This document shows, one piece after another, positions 22,748 through 34,681 of a stretch of 64,000 nucleotides of DNA (position 1 is its first letter; each line of letters begins with the position of its first letter). The translations under genes and the position numbers were made by a program. A model generated the notes under the pieces. The model was not told where the DNA came from, ran no database searches, and saw only the letters and a program-made list of their open reading frames with translations. Source of the stretch: Hymenopellis radicata (taxonomy: Eukaryota; Basidiomycota; Agaricomycetes; Agaricales; Physalacriaceae); contig JADNRX010000286.1 in the NCBI GenBank assembly GCA_015501595.1, forward strand, positions 1 through 64,000. The letters are read 5' to 3'.

Positions 22748-24241
22748 ATGCGGTTTTCGAGATGTTTTTCGGCGTCCACATAGCAACCATTCACCAGCAT
22801 AGCGCCACAAACCTTCGGCGGATGTCGGCCCCCTTTCGAATGCTCAATGTATCTGGCGTTTCAAAGTGTTACATTCCGGTTGAAAACCTCGGGTTTACTT
22901 CCACCCACTAACCATCCTATGACATGTCCAGAATCTCGTCTTTCTCGGTCACTTCCTGATTTACATACCCAGCTTTCATTTTATAATCTTGCTACGCCAG
23001 TGGCCACAAGTATGATCCCTGGCCTGGCCAGACTTCAATTCAATGGGGTCAAGACAATTGTGCTTTCGAGCTAGTCTGGAACAGAGCCCGAGTGGTCATT
23101 CAATGATAAGATTGTCTGCAGCTCAAGTCGAAAGTTATGAGGAGACCTCCCTTCTTCGCATTCCTGTCATTTCGTATTCCCGTTCCTAAGAAAGTCGATA
23201 ACATACGGCGAGGCCGCAGTAGAAAGCCTAGGTGGTTAGACTTCCTATCATTCAAGTTGTAAGTACAGATATTGAATGTACATGCGACGCGATCTCGTAG
23301 TCGTGTGTTGTCTACATAGAAATCAGCTCCTTGATAATCCTCAAAACCTGCAACACATACCGATACATGAATATCTCTCTCTTACCATCTACATATGCAT
23401 TCCGTGACTACTACTAGCCCACATCACCTTTCTACCGAACATGAAAACACACCTCCACTCACTATACTCACCCCACCCCGGGATAACTTTGCCTAACAAA
23501 CATGTTCAAAGTGGCCGCGCGAGCATGAGTCTGACCTCCAGGAACACTCATGACACTGAACATCAGCTTAGTCTTTCCCAGCTGGCTGCCCAGGTCCCGA
23601 GCCAGAAACTTGGCAGAATCAACCTGGTATTCAGGAAGGAAAGGGATATGAATGTGCTATTCGACTGCGATCGTTTCATTGGCCTCTTATACGGCCGCAC
23701 TGCAAGATATTCTAGAACGATGGACAGCTGAAAATGTGCTACGTGCATTCCGTCATCGGATATGGTGCAACGGCCTCTCAGACGGCTCGCGCGCTAGCTC
23801 GGGGACCCCCCCTCCTCTTCTGGCGCGCCACACGGACATGCTCCAATAATGTCGTGTTCAGAATCTCACCTGACGCTGCGTACACATGAAACCTCGTGTA
23901 CCAAGTAGGCGACAGACGGTCTGCACCTCCTCCTCGAGGCCAACTGATAAATCAAATTCCGTTAGATACGAGGGAAGGCGGTCTGTCTGTTCGGAGATGA
24001 GATGCTTGTTGCGAGGCAGATTACCTGAAATGAAAGGCCAGGTCGAGCGGACGCTGCGGAAGATCTCACAATCCCAAATCGCGAATAGACACTCCCACCC
24101 ATGCCTGAGTTTTGTGGAGACGGAATGGTGATGGGGACGCGCCGGCGCGGGAATATTTCCCAAATTGGAGAGCCCCTGGCGGCAACGTGCCCATGAGCAT
24201 CCCACTTTCGCTCTTGGCTTCCTACCACGACGACGACGACC
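22748..24241. other. intergenic, promoter region of the Myb gene
   Basis: No gene recognised apart from a short tRNA relic at 23756-23806. Immediately before the Myb start codon is a run of GAC repeats (about 24228-24240). Confidence 0.45.
23756..23806 (+). pseudogene. short, internally deleted tRNA-Glu relic
   Basis: Begins TCGGATATGGTGCAACGGC, skips the D-to-anticodon region, then shows GCGCGCTAGCTCGGGG. Only the two ends of the tRNA-Glu unit survive. Confidence 0.55.
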
Positions 24242-26675
24242 ATGGCGCCTGAGCCGGCGTCCACGTCAGCGCCACCTGCGCTGCCATCTAGTGGTTCCAG
24301 CGCCACCCCGCTTCCGACATCGACATTCTCTTTCAAGGCGCCGTTCCCCGCAATACCGCTTAAGCATCGACGGGTGTCGCTCGCGCTGCCCAACTCGCCA
24401 CGGGTGGTGCCTGCGTTCAACTTCCGGGACGATACTGGACTGGAGTCACATGTTGCAGAGACGAGCGCGGCGCTTAGCGAGGAGGAGAACCGCGGCAAGT
24501 TTAGGATGATTCATGGCGGCGACGGAGGAGATGACGGGTCGTCGTCGCCGCTGGCAGAGAAGAAGGCGCGCAAGAAGTGGTCTCCGGAAGAGACCAAGAT
24601 GCTCGTTGACGGGTGCAACAAGGTGTGTGTCTTCGACGTTATATTTATTACGCCAGCTAACGGAGATTAGCACGGTGTCGGCAACTGGAAGACGATTCTC
24701 AGCGACCCCGAATTCAAGTTTGACAATCGCTCTCCGGTGGATTTGAAGGACAGGTATGTGTGGGGTTTTAAGCAAAGTGGACACTCGCTCACACGCACGC
24801 ACGCGTGTTAGATTCCGTACATACTACCCAGACGCATACAAACAGCACTACCCCAATGCACGCACACATCTCTCCAACAAAGTGCGCTCAACGCTGCCCG
24901 ACGGGACTTCGCTGTTCGAGAAAACACGCTCCAAGAAACGACGGCCATTTACCGAGGAGGAGGACCGCGCTCTCAAGGCCGGGTACGACAAGCACGGCAC
25001 GCTCTGGGCGGTGATTGTCAAAGACCCCGTCTTCCAGGAGCAGGGACGGCGTTCCACGGATTTGCGAGACCGTTTCCGTAACGCGTTTCCGGATTTGTAC
25101 ACCGCCGCTGGTTATAAGCCTCGTGGTGGCACCAAGAAGGTCAAGTCCGTGGTGCGGGCTGCGACAGACGACCAAATACCGACGGGCATGGCCCAGCAGC
25201 AGCGCAAGAAGCGGCGGTACACAAGCCAAGGGCTGTTGCGTGGCGGAACGAAGAGCGTACCCCAAAGCGCGAACCCGTCAGACGACGAGGCATCTGAGGA
25301 CGAGGGCGCAGGTCCGAGTACCGAGAGAAGACCGCGACCGGCGTCGACAGTACCATTCTCCAGCAGCATCTTTGGCGACGACGACGAAATGGACCTTATT
25401 CCGTTTGACCCAGTTTCCATGTCACTGAGCTCGTCGCAGTCGGAGATTGACGCGCAGAGCCAGACGTGGTCTTCTGGCGTAGACACGCCCGTACACTCGT
25501 CGCATCACGCGTGGACAGGCTCTCCCACATCGTCGACTAATATGTCGGATTTCATGATGACTTCGTCGCCATCCAGGAACGATAGCACCAGTGTTATTGG
25601 AGGCTTGGGCATGATTGGCAAGAGCGCGTGGGGCACCTCGGACTGGTTCTCTCCCAACCCTCGACTGGATTCGAGCGGCTCGTCGTCTTTCATAGAAAGT
25701 GGCTTTTCACCATCCTCACCATTTTCGTTCAACCAGTTGAGCCATGGAGTCGTCGACCGCTACGACCTTGTGCCGAGCTCATTCCCGCAGGACTTTAATA
25801 GCGAGGTGGGCTCGTCTGGATTCAGTGATGAGATCTATCCCCCGCGGCGGGAGTACCACTCTGATTATGCTGGGGATCTTATCTTTGGGACGCGAACTCA
25901 GAGCCAGCAGTCGTCCTTTGGCTTCGAATCATTTGGCATGCATACGCCTGCGTTGCCGGGGATTGATGAGATCGAGCTTACGGGAATTACTATTAGCGAC
26001 CAGCAGGAGAAGGAGAACGGGCAGGAGGGAGACGGCGAGGCGTCGTTTTTGCTGGAGCAGCAGCGCTTCAACTTGGACGACCTGGTGGATCTGTCGCATG
26101 AGCTGCATAGTACGCCGCCTGCGACGCCTCAGACGCGACCGCGGCGAATGCAGAGCTTGCATGGACGCTCGATATCGGTGCCGCCTGCAGAGAGGATGAT
26201 ACCTCCTGTGGCTGGCAATAGTCGCCCAGGGCAGATACATGCGAATTCGCAGCCAGAGATCCGCGCGTATAGCGCGTACGCGCCGCCGAGCTTTTCGCAG
26301 AGCTTTAGCTCGCTGTTCTTGACATCGACTGCGAGCCCGACGACTGCCGATGACTGTGTGGGCACGGCGGCGGATCCGACGCTGCCGTTTTTGGATCTGC
26401 ATTACTATGGCATGATGGGGCTGGGAGCGGGGATGGATATGGGCGAGGGGGTGGACCGGGGTGGGCAGGCGCTGGATTTAGCGGGGCAAGGCCGGGGTGT
26501 GGGTGTGGGTGGGAGTGCAGTTGGCCTTGTGCCGCAGATACGCGGAGTGAAGACGGGCGGTAGGGAGAGGGAGAGGCATCAGAGGGGGCAGAGCGCGGTT
26601 GTGAACCCGCAGGATTTGATGCGGAGTGATACGAATAAGCGGAAGCGGGCGAGTTGGGATGGGGCGCATCCTTAA
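24242..26675 (+). CDS. double Myb/telobox DNA-binding protein (Tay1/Teb1-like)
   Basis: Three exons with introns 24623-24670 and 24754-24811. After a Ser/Pro-rich N-terminus, the first Myb repeat reads KKWSPEETKMLVDGCNK, then HGVGNWKTIL and VDLKDRFRTYYP. The second reads RRPFTEEEDRALKAGYDKHG, then LWAVI and STDLRDRFRNAFP. The VDLKDRFR motif in the third helix is the telobox signature of TRF-type proteins that bind TTAGGG. Two tandem telobox repeats in one fungal protein match the architecture of Yarrowia/Ustilago Tay1 and S. pombe Teb1, which bind telomeric repeats and related promoter sites. A long low-complexity acidic and Ser-rich C-terminus of over 500 residues follows, ending DGAHP. Nuclear. 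Whether it works at telomeres or as a transcription factor cannot be decided here. Confidence 0.82.
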
Positions 26676-27296
26676 TGTGGGGTGGTGCTTGATGTTTCTT
26701 TCGCAGTCTGTACTTACTTACTTACCTCATCACGTCTCTTTTGTTGTCGCATACTTTTTCCCCTCGTTCTCCTACATTTAGCCCCTGGATCGCAATGCAT
26801 TGGATTGGTTTTGTTTCTTTACTTGGATTACTTACATTGGGGGTAGGAGTGGCATGCCAGAAGTGTGGCGTGCAGGAATCGCAGGCGACGTGAGCTGGCA
26901 GGACGTGAACTGCGGGAAATTGTCGCACTGGATGAACCACTCGGTGTGGTAGACGTAGAGGGTCAATACGGTAGTGAGAACTATGCGTGGGCCCGGATGA
27001 CTGGCATTCGCGATAAGAAATGTCCAGATCACTTCCAACGTTCACGTCTTTGTGGAGGATGCTCCATACTTGCGGCGTAGCAAGCAGCACGACAGATCGG
27101 GAATTTATAACTAAGAGATGAAGATGATGATGCTGGACAAGGACGACATTCGGGCAATGCTGTATGATGGGTGGCGCTGGGAAGTAAACCCTGTGATTTA
27201 CCGCTGGGCCAGCACTCGCGGGAGGTTTAGTGTCACTGTGGGAGGTAGTGAATTGGTTTCAATGGGTGGAAAAAAAATATCAACGCTTCAACGCAT
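26676..27296. other. intergenic, no gene supported
   Basis: Downstream of the Myb gene. Frames on both strands at 26722-27090 are shadows of each other with no motif. Confidence 0.5.
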
Positions 27297-27387
27297 TCGG
27301 ATACGGGGAATCGAACCCCGAGCTAGCGCGCTAAAATGACCAGAATGGAATGAGAGGCGCTAATGTTAGCCGTTACACCATATCCGA
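27297..27387 (-). tRNA. tRNA-Glu(CTC) with a 20-nt intron
   Basis: Exonic sequence is identical to the unit at 18702 in all arms and the anticodon loop. The intron after base 37 is about 20 nt and unrelated in sequence. Intact cloverleaf. Confidence 0.87.
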
Positions 27388-27544
27388 TGCCACTTTGCAA
27401 AACCTAGTTATACCCCTTATATACCTGCGACGTCATGGTACTCGCATATCCCAATTCAACTCACAATGTTGCCAGATATACGGCGTAAGTATGTCGACTG
27501 TTGACACGACGCTGAATCTCGTCAATGCATTGAAATGAGGCTAG

Positions 27545-30500
27545 TTAATACTCTTCGTGATCACGCACAACACGCCCAGCTGCACTCCATCCCGGGTTAT
27601 TCGTCGAGATCTTTCCTACTCCCCCTTCGTACACCCCGTCAACAACAAGTTGTAGGTTGGGAGATAAAATAACGTTCTCCTCCATAGCCCACAGCGCAAT
27701 CGCTACAGTACTAGAAACAGATCATATTATCATGCTGCCGCAAAGGATAAAAAAAACCAACGAACTTGGTGCCGCTATAATCCAGAATACCTTCATGAAC
27801 CGGGAACTTTGCTTGAGGCCTATCAAACCCTCGTCAGAACCCCATTGTACCATCACGAAGTCATCACGCACCCAAGATTCGCCACACGTTTTCCCATCAT
27901 CCACCCATTCACAAACAAATACACCCTATACGGCTGACCCAGGCCCTCCGTGAACGTAAACGACATCGGCACATCCAATCCCGAAGGAATATCCAAGTCG
28001 AACGTAGTCACAAAGAACCCAACGCCAGCAGGCCGAACCGGGAAGCCCATCGCTCAATTCCCTGCTCTCCCACGTCGACGTATCGAACCCCGGAAGGTGC
28101 CAACCACTGCGTTCGCCGAAAAGACCTCCTTCATTGAAGACTCCGCGTACTTTATCGGGGTACCTACGCAATGTAAGCTTTAATGATTGCTCTGACAGCG
28201 AAGGAAATTGAGTACCCTGTGTAACCGCCAACTTTGCCTTGTACTTTCCAGTCTGAAAAGTTTCCAACGTCAAGCTTGAATCCACGAACACCCCGCGGGT
28301 TCTTTGACGAGTCGGTGTTTCCTATGGCAGATGAGCGTCTTACATGGGCGTGAGTGCAGCGTGGTACTGAACGTCCACTTGTTTCGTTCAAACCCATGTT
28401 GTCCTAACGAACGAAGCTTCAGCGCGTTGTCCGCGACTCGCACTGGCCAGGCTACGTACCTGCACAATCGTGATCACATTATCGCCTTCCACCAGCGCCC
28501 CATCAGGGAAAGTGAATAAATCGTCCGTCTCTTCGAGCTTGTTCTGATTGTTCGTTGAGCTATCACAGTTCGTGATCAGCGAGCAGCATTCAAAAGATAG
28601 GAACTCGAAGTGCGCTTACTTCCCATACGACGTGTTCAAGAATACATCGTTAAGCCAGACACTCGCGGCGAACGCTAGAAAGAGTTTGAGATTTTCACTC
28701 TCACAAATTCGTGACAACACACCTTCACCACCATTGATAGACAAATTGACGCTCTTCTCTGCACCTGTCGCGTTAAAGTGACCGCGCCACAGGACGATAT
28801 TCTCACAGCTGCACATCCCCATTAGTCATTAACCCTGCAAGGGAAGTAAGAAACTTACAACCCATAGTCACACCCATAAAGAATCCTACCATCCCCATAA
28901 TACGGCTTCTGCGGTATATTCGTCGTCGTATGATTAGCCATCACCCAATCCCCATCATCAAAGCCACTCCCAATCTCCGGAAGACTATCCTTGAACTTCC
29001 ACCCTTCCAATACTGGCACACTGACCTCCGTCCCAGCAAAGGGAAGCTCCGCCACAAAACCGCCTTTCCCAGTTAAACCGCTCCTCGTCTTCATTTTGAC
29101 ACCATTCCACGTTACAGTGTGTACAGAGCTGGAAGCCACGATAGCTACCGTAGTGGAACTGTTGAGATCTCCCGTTAATGCCAAGGTGGAGCCTTCCAGG
29201 ATATCCGCGGTGCGCACGAGATATGGGCCACCGACGAGGATAGATTCGTTCGTGCCTAGACCCCAGAATGTGCGGAAGGGATTGCTGGAATCGCCTGGAA
29301 TGATTGGGGAGAAGAATGACGAGGCGGTCACGGTATCGGCGAATAAAACGAGCTGGGTATGGGAGTCGTGAATTGTGACAATACCAGGCTCGACGCCTGC
29401 TGCAACGGAAACCACAGAGTTGTCCCCAGAGGTCGTTATGCTGAAGCCAGACAGGAGATCGCCGTCGCTGCCTCCGAGGGATGTACCAGTAAGCTGCATG
29501 GAAAATTCGTGTGATTGGTCTTTGTCGCCGAAGAAAAGGATAACGTCCCGCTCGTCGATGACACTGGCATAATAAATCGATGCTGTAGAATACGACACAC
29601 GGGAGGAAGAACCGAAGGTGTAGTCTGCCACAACGACCTTGGACTGTCGCCCATTCAGCGTCAATGCCGTGAGCTCGACGTCGCCTTGGGAAGTAGACAC
29701 CGACAAGTCAAAGTCCGTTACAGCTCTACATACTAGTGAGAGTGGCGAAGAACAATATGACATGAAACGTACGTGCTGGTGGAGTCGTTATGTCGCAGGA
29801 TATAGAACCCAGACCCAGAATCTGGGTTGCGCAAGTACGTCGCAAATATCGCGGCATTGGAGGTGACGGCAAGTCCAGTCGCGCTATCCGCTATCCAGTC
29901 CGTTTTGTAGAACTCGGGAGAGCTTCGAATGAAGAATCCTTGACGCTTGAGCTCGTCATATTTTGAGCCAAGTGTACGACCTTCGGATATCTACCGACTT
30001 ATTGTTAGATGATAATTTGAGGTGCAAACAAAGTGTGTTTACTGTGGCTCCATAATCGTACGAGGTGTAAACCTGATAATGCGTTTTGTAAGCTCTCCGT
30101 TGAATATGGAACTGACGATGCGTTTACCCCTCTATTAACAAAGTGATTAATACTGGAGGCATGGGAACGCAGGCGGTAAACTCACGGGAACGGAATCGCG
30201 CCCCAAGACGTTCCCCTATCTCAAGTCTTTAGCGTGAAAGGAAACGGCGTGGATGACTGAATCCTCACCCATAGATCATATAATAGCTCATCAGCTTCGC
30301 ATTAGCTGCCCACAACTGCCTGTAGAAGACCGACATGAAGTCAGCGCCGGTGAGGATCCCACAATTTGCGTAGCCTGTAAAATGGAGGGTAGGAAGGCAC
30401 CATATGGAGTACACAGCAGCGTACCAGGAGCGTTGGGTCCCCAAGGATCAAAAGCCCCTCCTTGGAACTCTAAGCAGGATATCAGCGACATTGACTTGAA

Positions 30501-31773
30501 GGAAAGATGAAGGTCATACCGGGAAAGTAGTACGGCTGAGCAGGATTCACGCGCTCGTGATAGTCATGATAATTCGTCGTGACATTCTTCCACACCGTCG
30601 GCCGTGAGCAGTCAAAGCTCTGAGGATACGAGTCGAGACTGATTGTCATCAGTAATTTTCCAAAGTTGCGTCAGAAATGAATACAAACCCGTAGAGGTCC
30701 ACGGCTCCCTACACATTAAGAGATCAATCAAAGACTTTGTTCAGCAAGACTTCGCCTTACTGTTCCGTTAATGAAATTGGCGCCCTGGTTTGGGTCATTA
30801 TATGTGAGAGGAACAACGATGGCTGAGGCATGGTAGACGTCTTCGAGATCCTGGAAATAGGTATCACCGATGGCTTGTTGAAATTCGTTGTCTATGAGAA
30901 GTGTGAGGAGAGCGAGGGGCATAAACACAGCGCGAGTACTTGCCGATTTGCACCGCTGTTACAGACGCATTACATTGGTGAGCGCATACATTTAAGAGAA
31001 ATGCTACAAACCGATGACTGGCCCGCCTTCAGTTATTTGATACGGCGAAGTCTCCTCGATGAAGCCAAGGACGTAATCTTGCCACGCTTCTCTCCAATCC
31101 GAGTCGTTGCTCCGGAGACGACCAGCGACCTCAGTCGTTGCCCAATGAGCGATACCACCGGCCGAAGTTTCGGCGTTGATGTACTAACACATACACACGT
31201 CAAGGCACGCCGTTATATGGCTTAGGTGGACGTACTGGGCCTACATGTATGTCGAACTATCAGGAGAACCGTACAACGTGCAGAGACAGGAAGCGCACCA
31301 GGACGCATTACAAGCCAAATTCCCGCCTCCAATGCGGCTTCATAAAGCGTCTTCAGAGAACGGTACCCGTCAAAGTCGACTACACCTCTGGACGGGTTGA
31401 GAAGACCCATATGCGTATAGACGCTGACCGAGTTCAGACCAGCGGCTTTGACTTTTTGGAGGATGTCTGGCCAGAGGTCTGGAACGGGTAGACGGAAGGT
31501 GTGGAATTCGCCCGAACTAAATAGACAATTTCAGTGAGAGTCCGAGGTCGAAGAGGTGACATACTAGATAAACGTGCGCTGGCTATGCAGGAAGAGACTG
31601 TAGTTATCGAAAGACACTTCATCCGTAAATGAAACAGCGCGCGACATGAAGCTGTCCGCTGTGAAACCGTGAACGGTTGACTTTGCGAGAGCCCCGAGTG
31701 AAATCGTCGAGAATGCAAGAGTTAAAAGGGCGAGGCATTGAAGGAGCATTCCGCTTGCAGACTGAGGAGGCAT
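27545..31773 (-). CDS. secreted beta-galactosidase, glycoside hydrolase family 35
   Basis: Multi-exon gene running leftwards. From the ATG at 31773 it reads MPPQSASG, then [19 protein letters not shown], a signal peptide; two in-frame ATGs upstream (31797, 31788) are too close to the TATA at 31811-31817. The (beta/alpha)8 barrel shows [32 protein letters not shown] and [16 protein letters not shown]. The acid/base Glu is in DNEFQQA and the nucleophile Glu is in [11 protein letters not shown]. The middle domains include [17 protein letters not shown] and [11 protein letters not shown]. The C-terminal jelly-roll domains include [29 protein letters not shown] and [10 protein letters not shown], and the end is [12 protein letters not shown]. 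Fungal five-domain GH35 enzymes remove terminal beta-galactose from plant cell-wall polysaccharides outside the cell. No break in the frame was seen; exact splice sites were not all resolved. Confidence 0.88.
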
Positions 31774-31810
31774 TGCGAAGCGTATCATAGAACCCATCGT
31801 GTCGTTGACG

Positions 31811-31817
31811 CTTTATA
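31811..31817 (-). promoter_or_regulatory. TATA box of the GH35 gene
   Basis: The minus strand reads CTTATAAAGC here. Its distance supports the start codon at 31773 rather than 31797. Confidence 0.5.
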
Positions 31818-32988
31818 AGACTTCATGGCGCGTTGTCCGTGATGCATCTCATGACCGTTAGTTACCAAATATTGACGAGGATTCCCAAGCAGAACGAGGT
31901 TCTACGGGCCGAAGGGCGTGGGTGGAGCAGCATACGCGTCAAGTGAGCGCGTCGGATAAACCTCGCTACCTAGAACAATATGTGAGCTGGCCTTCCAGAC
32001 GCCATGAAATCACTTACTCGTCGGATGGCCGTGTGGAAAGAATGGCGCGCGGTTCACCTTCTGTCGACTGCTGTACCCAATTTGAAAAGCGAGAAATCTG
32101 TCGCGAGAACACAGGAGGCATTTCCGTGATGAAAAAAGTATTGTACAAGAGTGGATAATATAAAATGTAGAGCTTTGAAACTGCAGGCTCAGGTCAGAAG
32201 CAAAGGAACACAGCCACACGGAGCATTCGGACGAAAACGTAAGGCCGCGGGAGGGAAATCTTATCTGCCAGCTGCTGATTTAGGACTTCCATCTGATCAG
32301 TGATTGGATGAAGAAAGACAATAAGGATTTTGGCAGGTCGACCACATAAAACACAGGACGTCCATGAAAAGAGCATGTCTCCTCTTTCCTTCCACCTCAC
32401 GGTACCCCCACCTCGATCCCCACCCAAAATTCCATTCTACCGCGTTGTATGTTTTCTGATGTTCCGTTAATGTCCTTCCCAGGCCGCCTGGAAGGGCTGC
32501 CCTTGCCTGGTCTCGGAGTTCCTCGCAACTCGCGATCTTTTGCTTTATTTCCTTCTTCCCCGTAAGTCTTATCTTGTTCACCGCATGTCAAGAAACTAAC
32601 TGTTATGATGGATAGAGGACATGACCAGAGATGAACAACGGCCTGCACGACTTGGGAACAAGGACCTACAGATCATGATGCTCCTCGTCCTCACCTGGGA
32701 CTAGCCCTAGCCCTCCCTTCCATCGAAAATCTTCTGACACGTCTATAACGGGGCGCACACAAGGTTGTTCCCAAATGGAGACAGTCCGCATATAGACAAT
32801 TCAAGCGACTGTCCGTATTCAGTCGAACGATTCGTCTGCTGGAGACAAGGGAAAGGCCCATTTTGCAAACAAGAGATAGCCCGTGGCTTTTCTGTATTAA
32901 AGGTCGTACGGGATGGTTGCCAGGTTGGTCTTATCCCTCCTTTAGCGATCTCTCCTCCTTCGACCTCGCCTCCCATACATCCGCTGCC
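31818..32988. other. intergenic between GH35 and STE3
   Basis: Divergent promoter region of the beta-galactosidase and the receptor. I checked both strands for a small MDxF...CaaX pheromone precursor, the expected neighbour, and found none. A Cys-rich short frame near 32297-32362 on the minus strand lacks a CaaX end. Confidence 0.45.
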
Positions 32989-34681
32989 ATGGGATTCCCG
33001 CCTAACCACCTGTTCTCGGCCTTCGCCTTTATTGGGTTCGTAATGTGCATGATTCCTTTGCGGTGGCATTTGCAAGGTGAGGTCATCTAAACGACTTCTC
33101 AGACTCATACTTACTCTTGTGTTTTGCAGCGTATAACGTTGGAACATGCGCTTATATGATTTGGGTCGGGCTGGGCTGTCTAAACCTCTTCATCAACTCG
33201 ATTATTTGGAATGGAAACGCGATTGATTCGGCGCCAGTCTTTTGTGATATTTGTGCGTTCGGTTTAATTGGCTGACGACCTCGTCTAAACAAGTGTTTAG
33301 CATTCCGCCTAACGCTCGCGATGGACGTTGCGATTCCTATCTGCTCCCTGGTGATCAACCGTCGATTATTCTTCATCGCGACATCAGATACAGTAGTCTC
33401 GTCGAGGAAAGATGTCAGTGTTCGCCGTCCTCTACTTGTACCATGTTCTAACCTTCCCTCAGCGCCAACGCGCTATTATGATGGATCTTGCCTTGGTCAT
33501 TGGGGCTCCTATTGCGCTGATCATTCTTGGTGAGAACCAGATTTATTTGACGGTATTTTGCTCATCACTGTGCAGCCTACATCCCACAAGGCAACCGCTA
33601 CAACATCTACGAGGACTGGGGCTGCTTCCCCTCGATCTACAACACCTGGGTGTCCGTCATGATCACCAACGTTCCTCCCATCGCCATTGGTCTTGTCTCT
33701 GCGACCTACTGTGGTACGTGTTTAACCCATCGTTCAGGACATTTCCCTTACCGATCACCTACAGTCCGCACGATCATCGCATTCAACAAGCGTCGTCGCC
33801 AATTCCAGGAAGTCCTCTCCAGCCACTCCAACCTCAGTTCCAACCGCTACTTCCGATTGATGATCATGGCTGGCGCCGATATCCTCTTCACGGTTCCTCT
33901 GGGCGTCTGGGTGTTGATCCTGAACGTCAGCTACGTGCACCCGTGGATCAGCTGGGAGAACGTCCACGCCGACTTCATGAACGTCTATCAATACCCCGCT
34001 CTTTACTGGCAAAGCTCAGACAATGCCTTTGGCGTTGAGCTGCAGCGCTGGCTGACGGTTTTCGGCGCTTGGGTATTCTTCTTTATCTTTGGCATCCACG
34101 CCGAGTCGAGGAGGAACTATCGCACTGCGCTGAACTCGTTCGCGCACAAACTTGGTGCTTCCACGACATTGTTTGGTGGATCGTTGCAGGATACTATGGG
34201 GTATGTCTATCCTACGCGATGTCACCATTTGTACTCACAGGCCCTTCAGGTCACGTTTCGGCTCGACTAAAGATGGCTCGATACCCGTATTCGAGAAGCG
34301 TAGGGTGCAGAAACGCGATTCGCTCGAGTCCTTCACCGACATGTCCATGTCCATGTCGCAGACTAGCGACATGAAGAAGTCTTTCGCTGGCGATACTTCC
34401 TTCGGTGCTTTCTCCTTCGCCGACATCGGCGGAGCGCTAGAGGAGAAAGAAGCTGAAGCCGTCTCCCCTCATCTGCATCCTCCACATCCTCCGTTACCAA
34501 TTCACCCCAAATACCACACGCCGTCCCGCGTCGGCCGTCGGAGAACCTTGACATTGAGATATCCTCGGTTCACCGCGTGTCGATGGTAGATGCCATCTCT
34601 GTGCCCCAGCCTACACTCGATATCATGCATGTTCCGCGAGAGCCGTTATCGAAATCTCTACATCCTCACGACATGGTATAG
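32989..34681 (+). CDS. STE3-like pheromone receptor (seven-transmembrane GPCR)
   Basis: Seven exons; introns at 33077-33129, 33253-33300, 33414-33462, 33530-33575, 33714-33764 and 34201-34240. The start is ATG 32989 in a GCCATGG context. The protein begins MGFPPNHLFSAFAFIGFVMC and continues with the fungal STE3 hallmarks: GTCAYMIWVGLGCLNLFINS, RLTLAMDVAIPICSLVINRR, SRKDRQRAIMMDLALVIGAP, YNIYEDWGCFPSIYNTW, RRRQFQEVLSSHSNLSSNRY and FRLMIMAGADILFTVPLGVW. The tail begins DTMGPFRSRFGSTKDG. Receptors of this family bind prenylated peptide pheromones and signal through a G protein and MAPK cascade to control nuclear migration and clamp fusion after mating. In the tail, after EKEAEAV near 34464, a one-base shift at a CCCC run switches from a frame ending at 34589 to a Ser-rich frame ending PHDMV at 34681. 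Which end is real is unclear. Confidence 0.9.

Noticed and set aside
27297..27387. Dispersed 80-97 bp units first considered as a MITE or CRISPR-like repeat
   Set aside because: They fold as complete tRNA-Glu(CTC) cloverleaves with introns at the standard site, so they are tRNA genes or relics.
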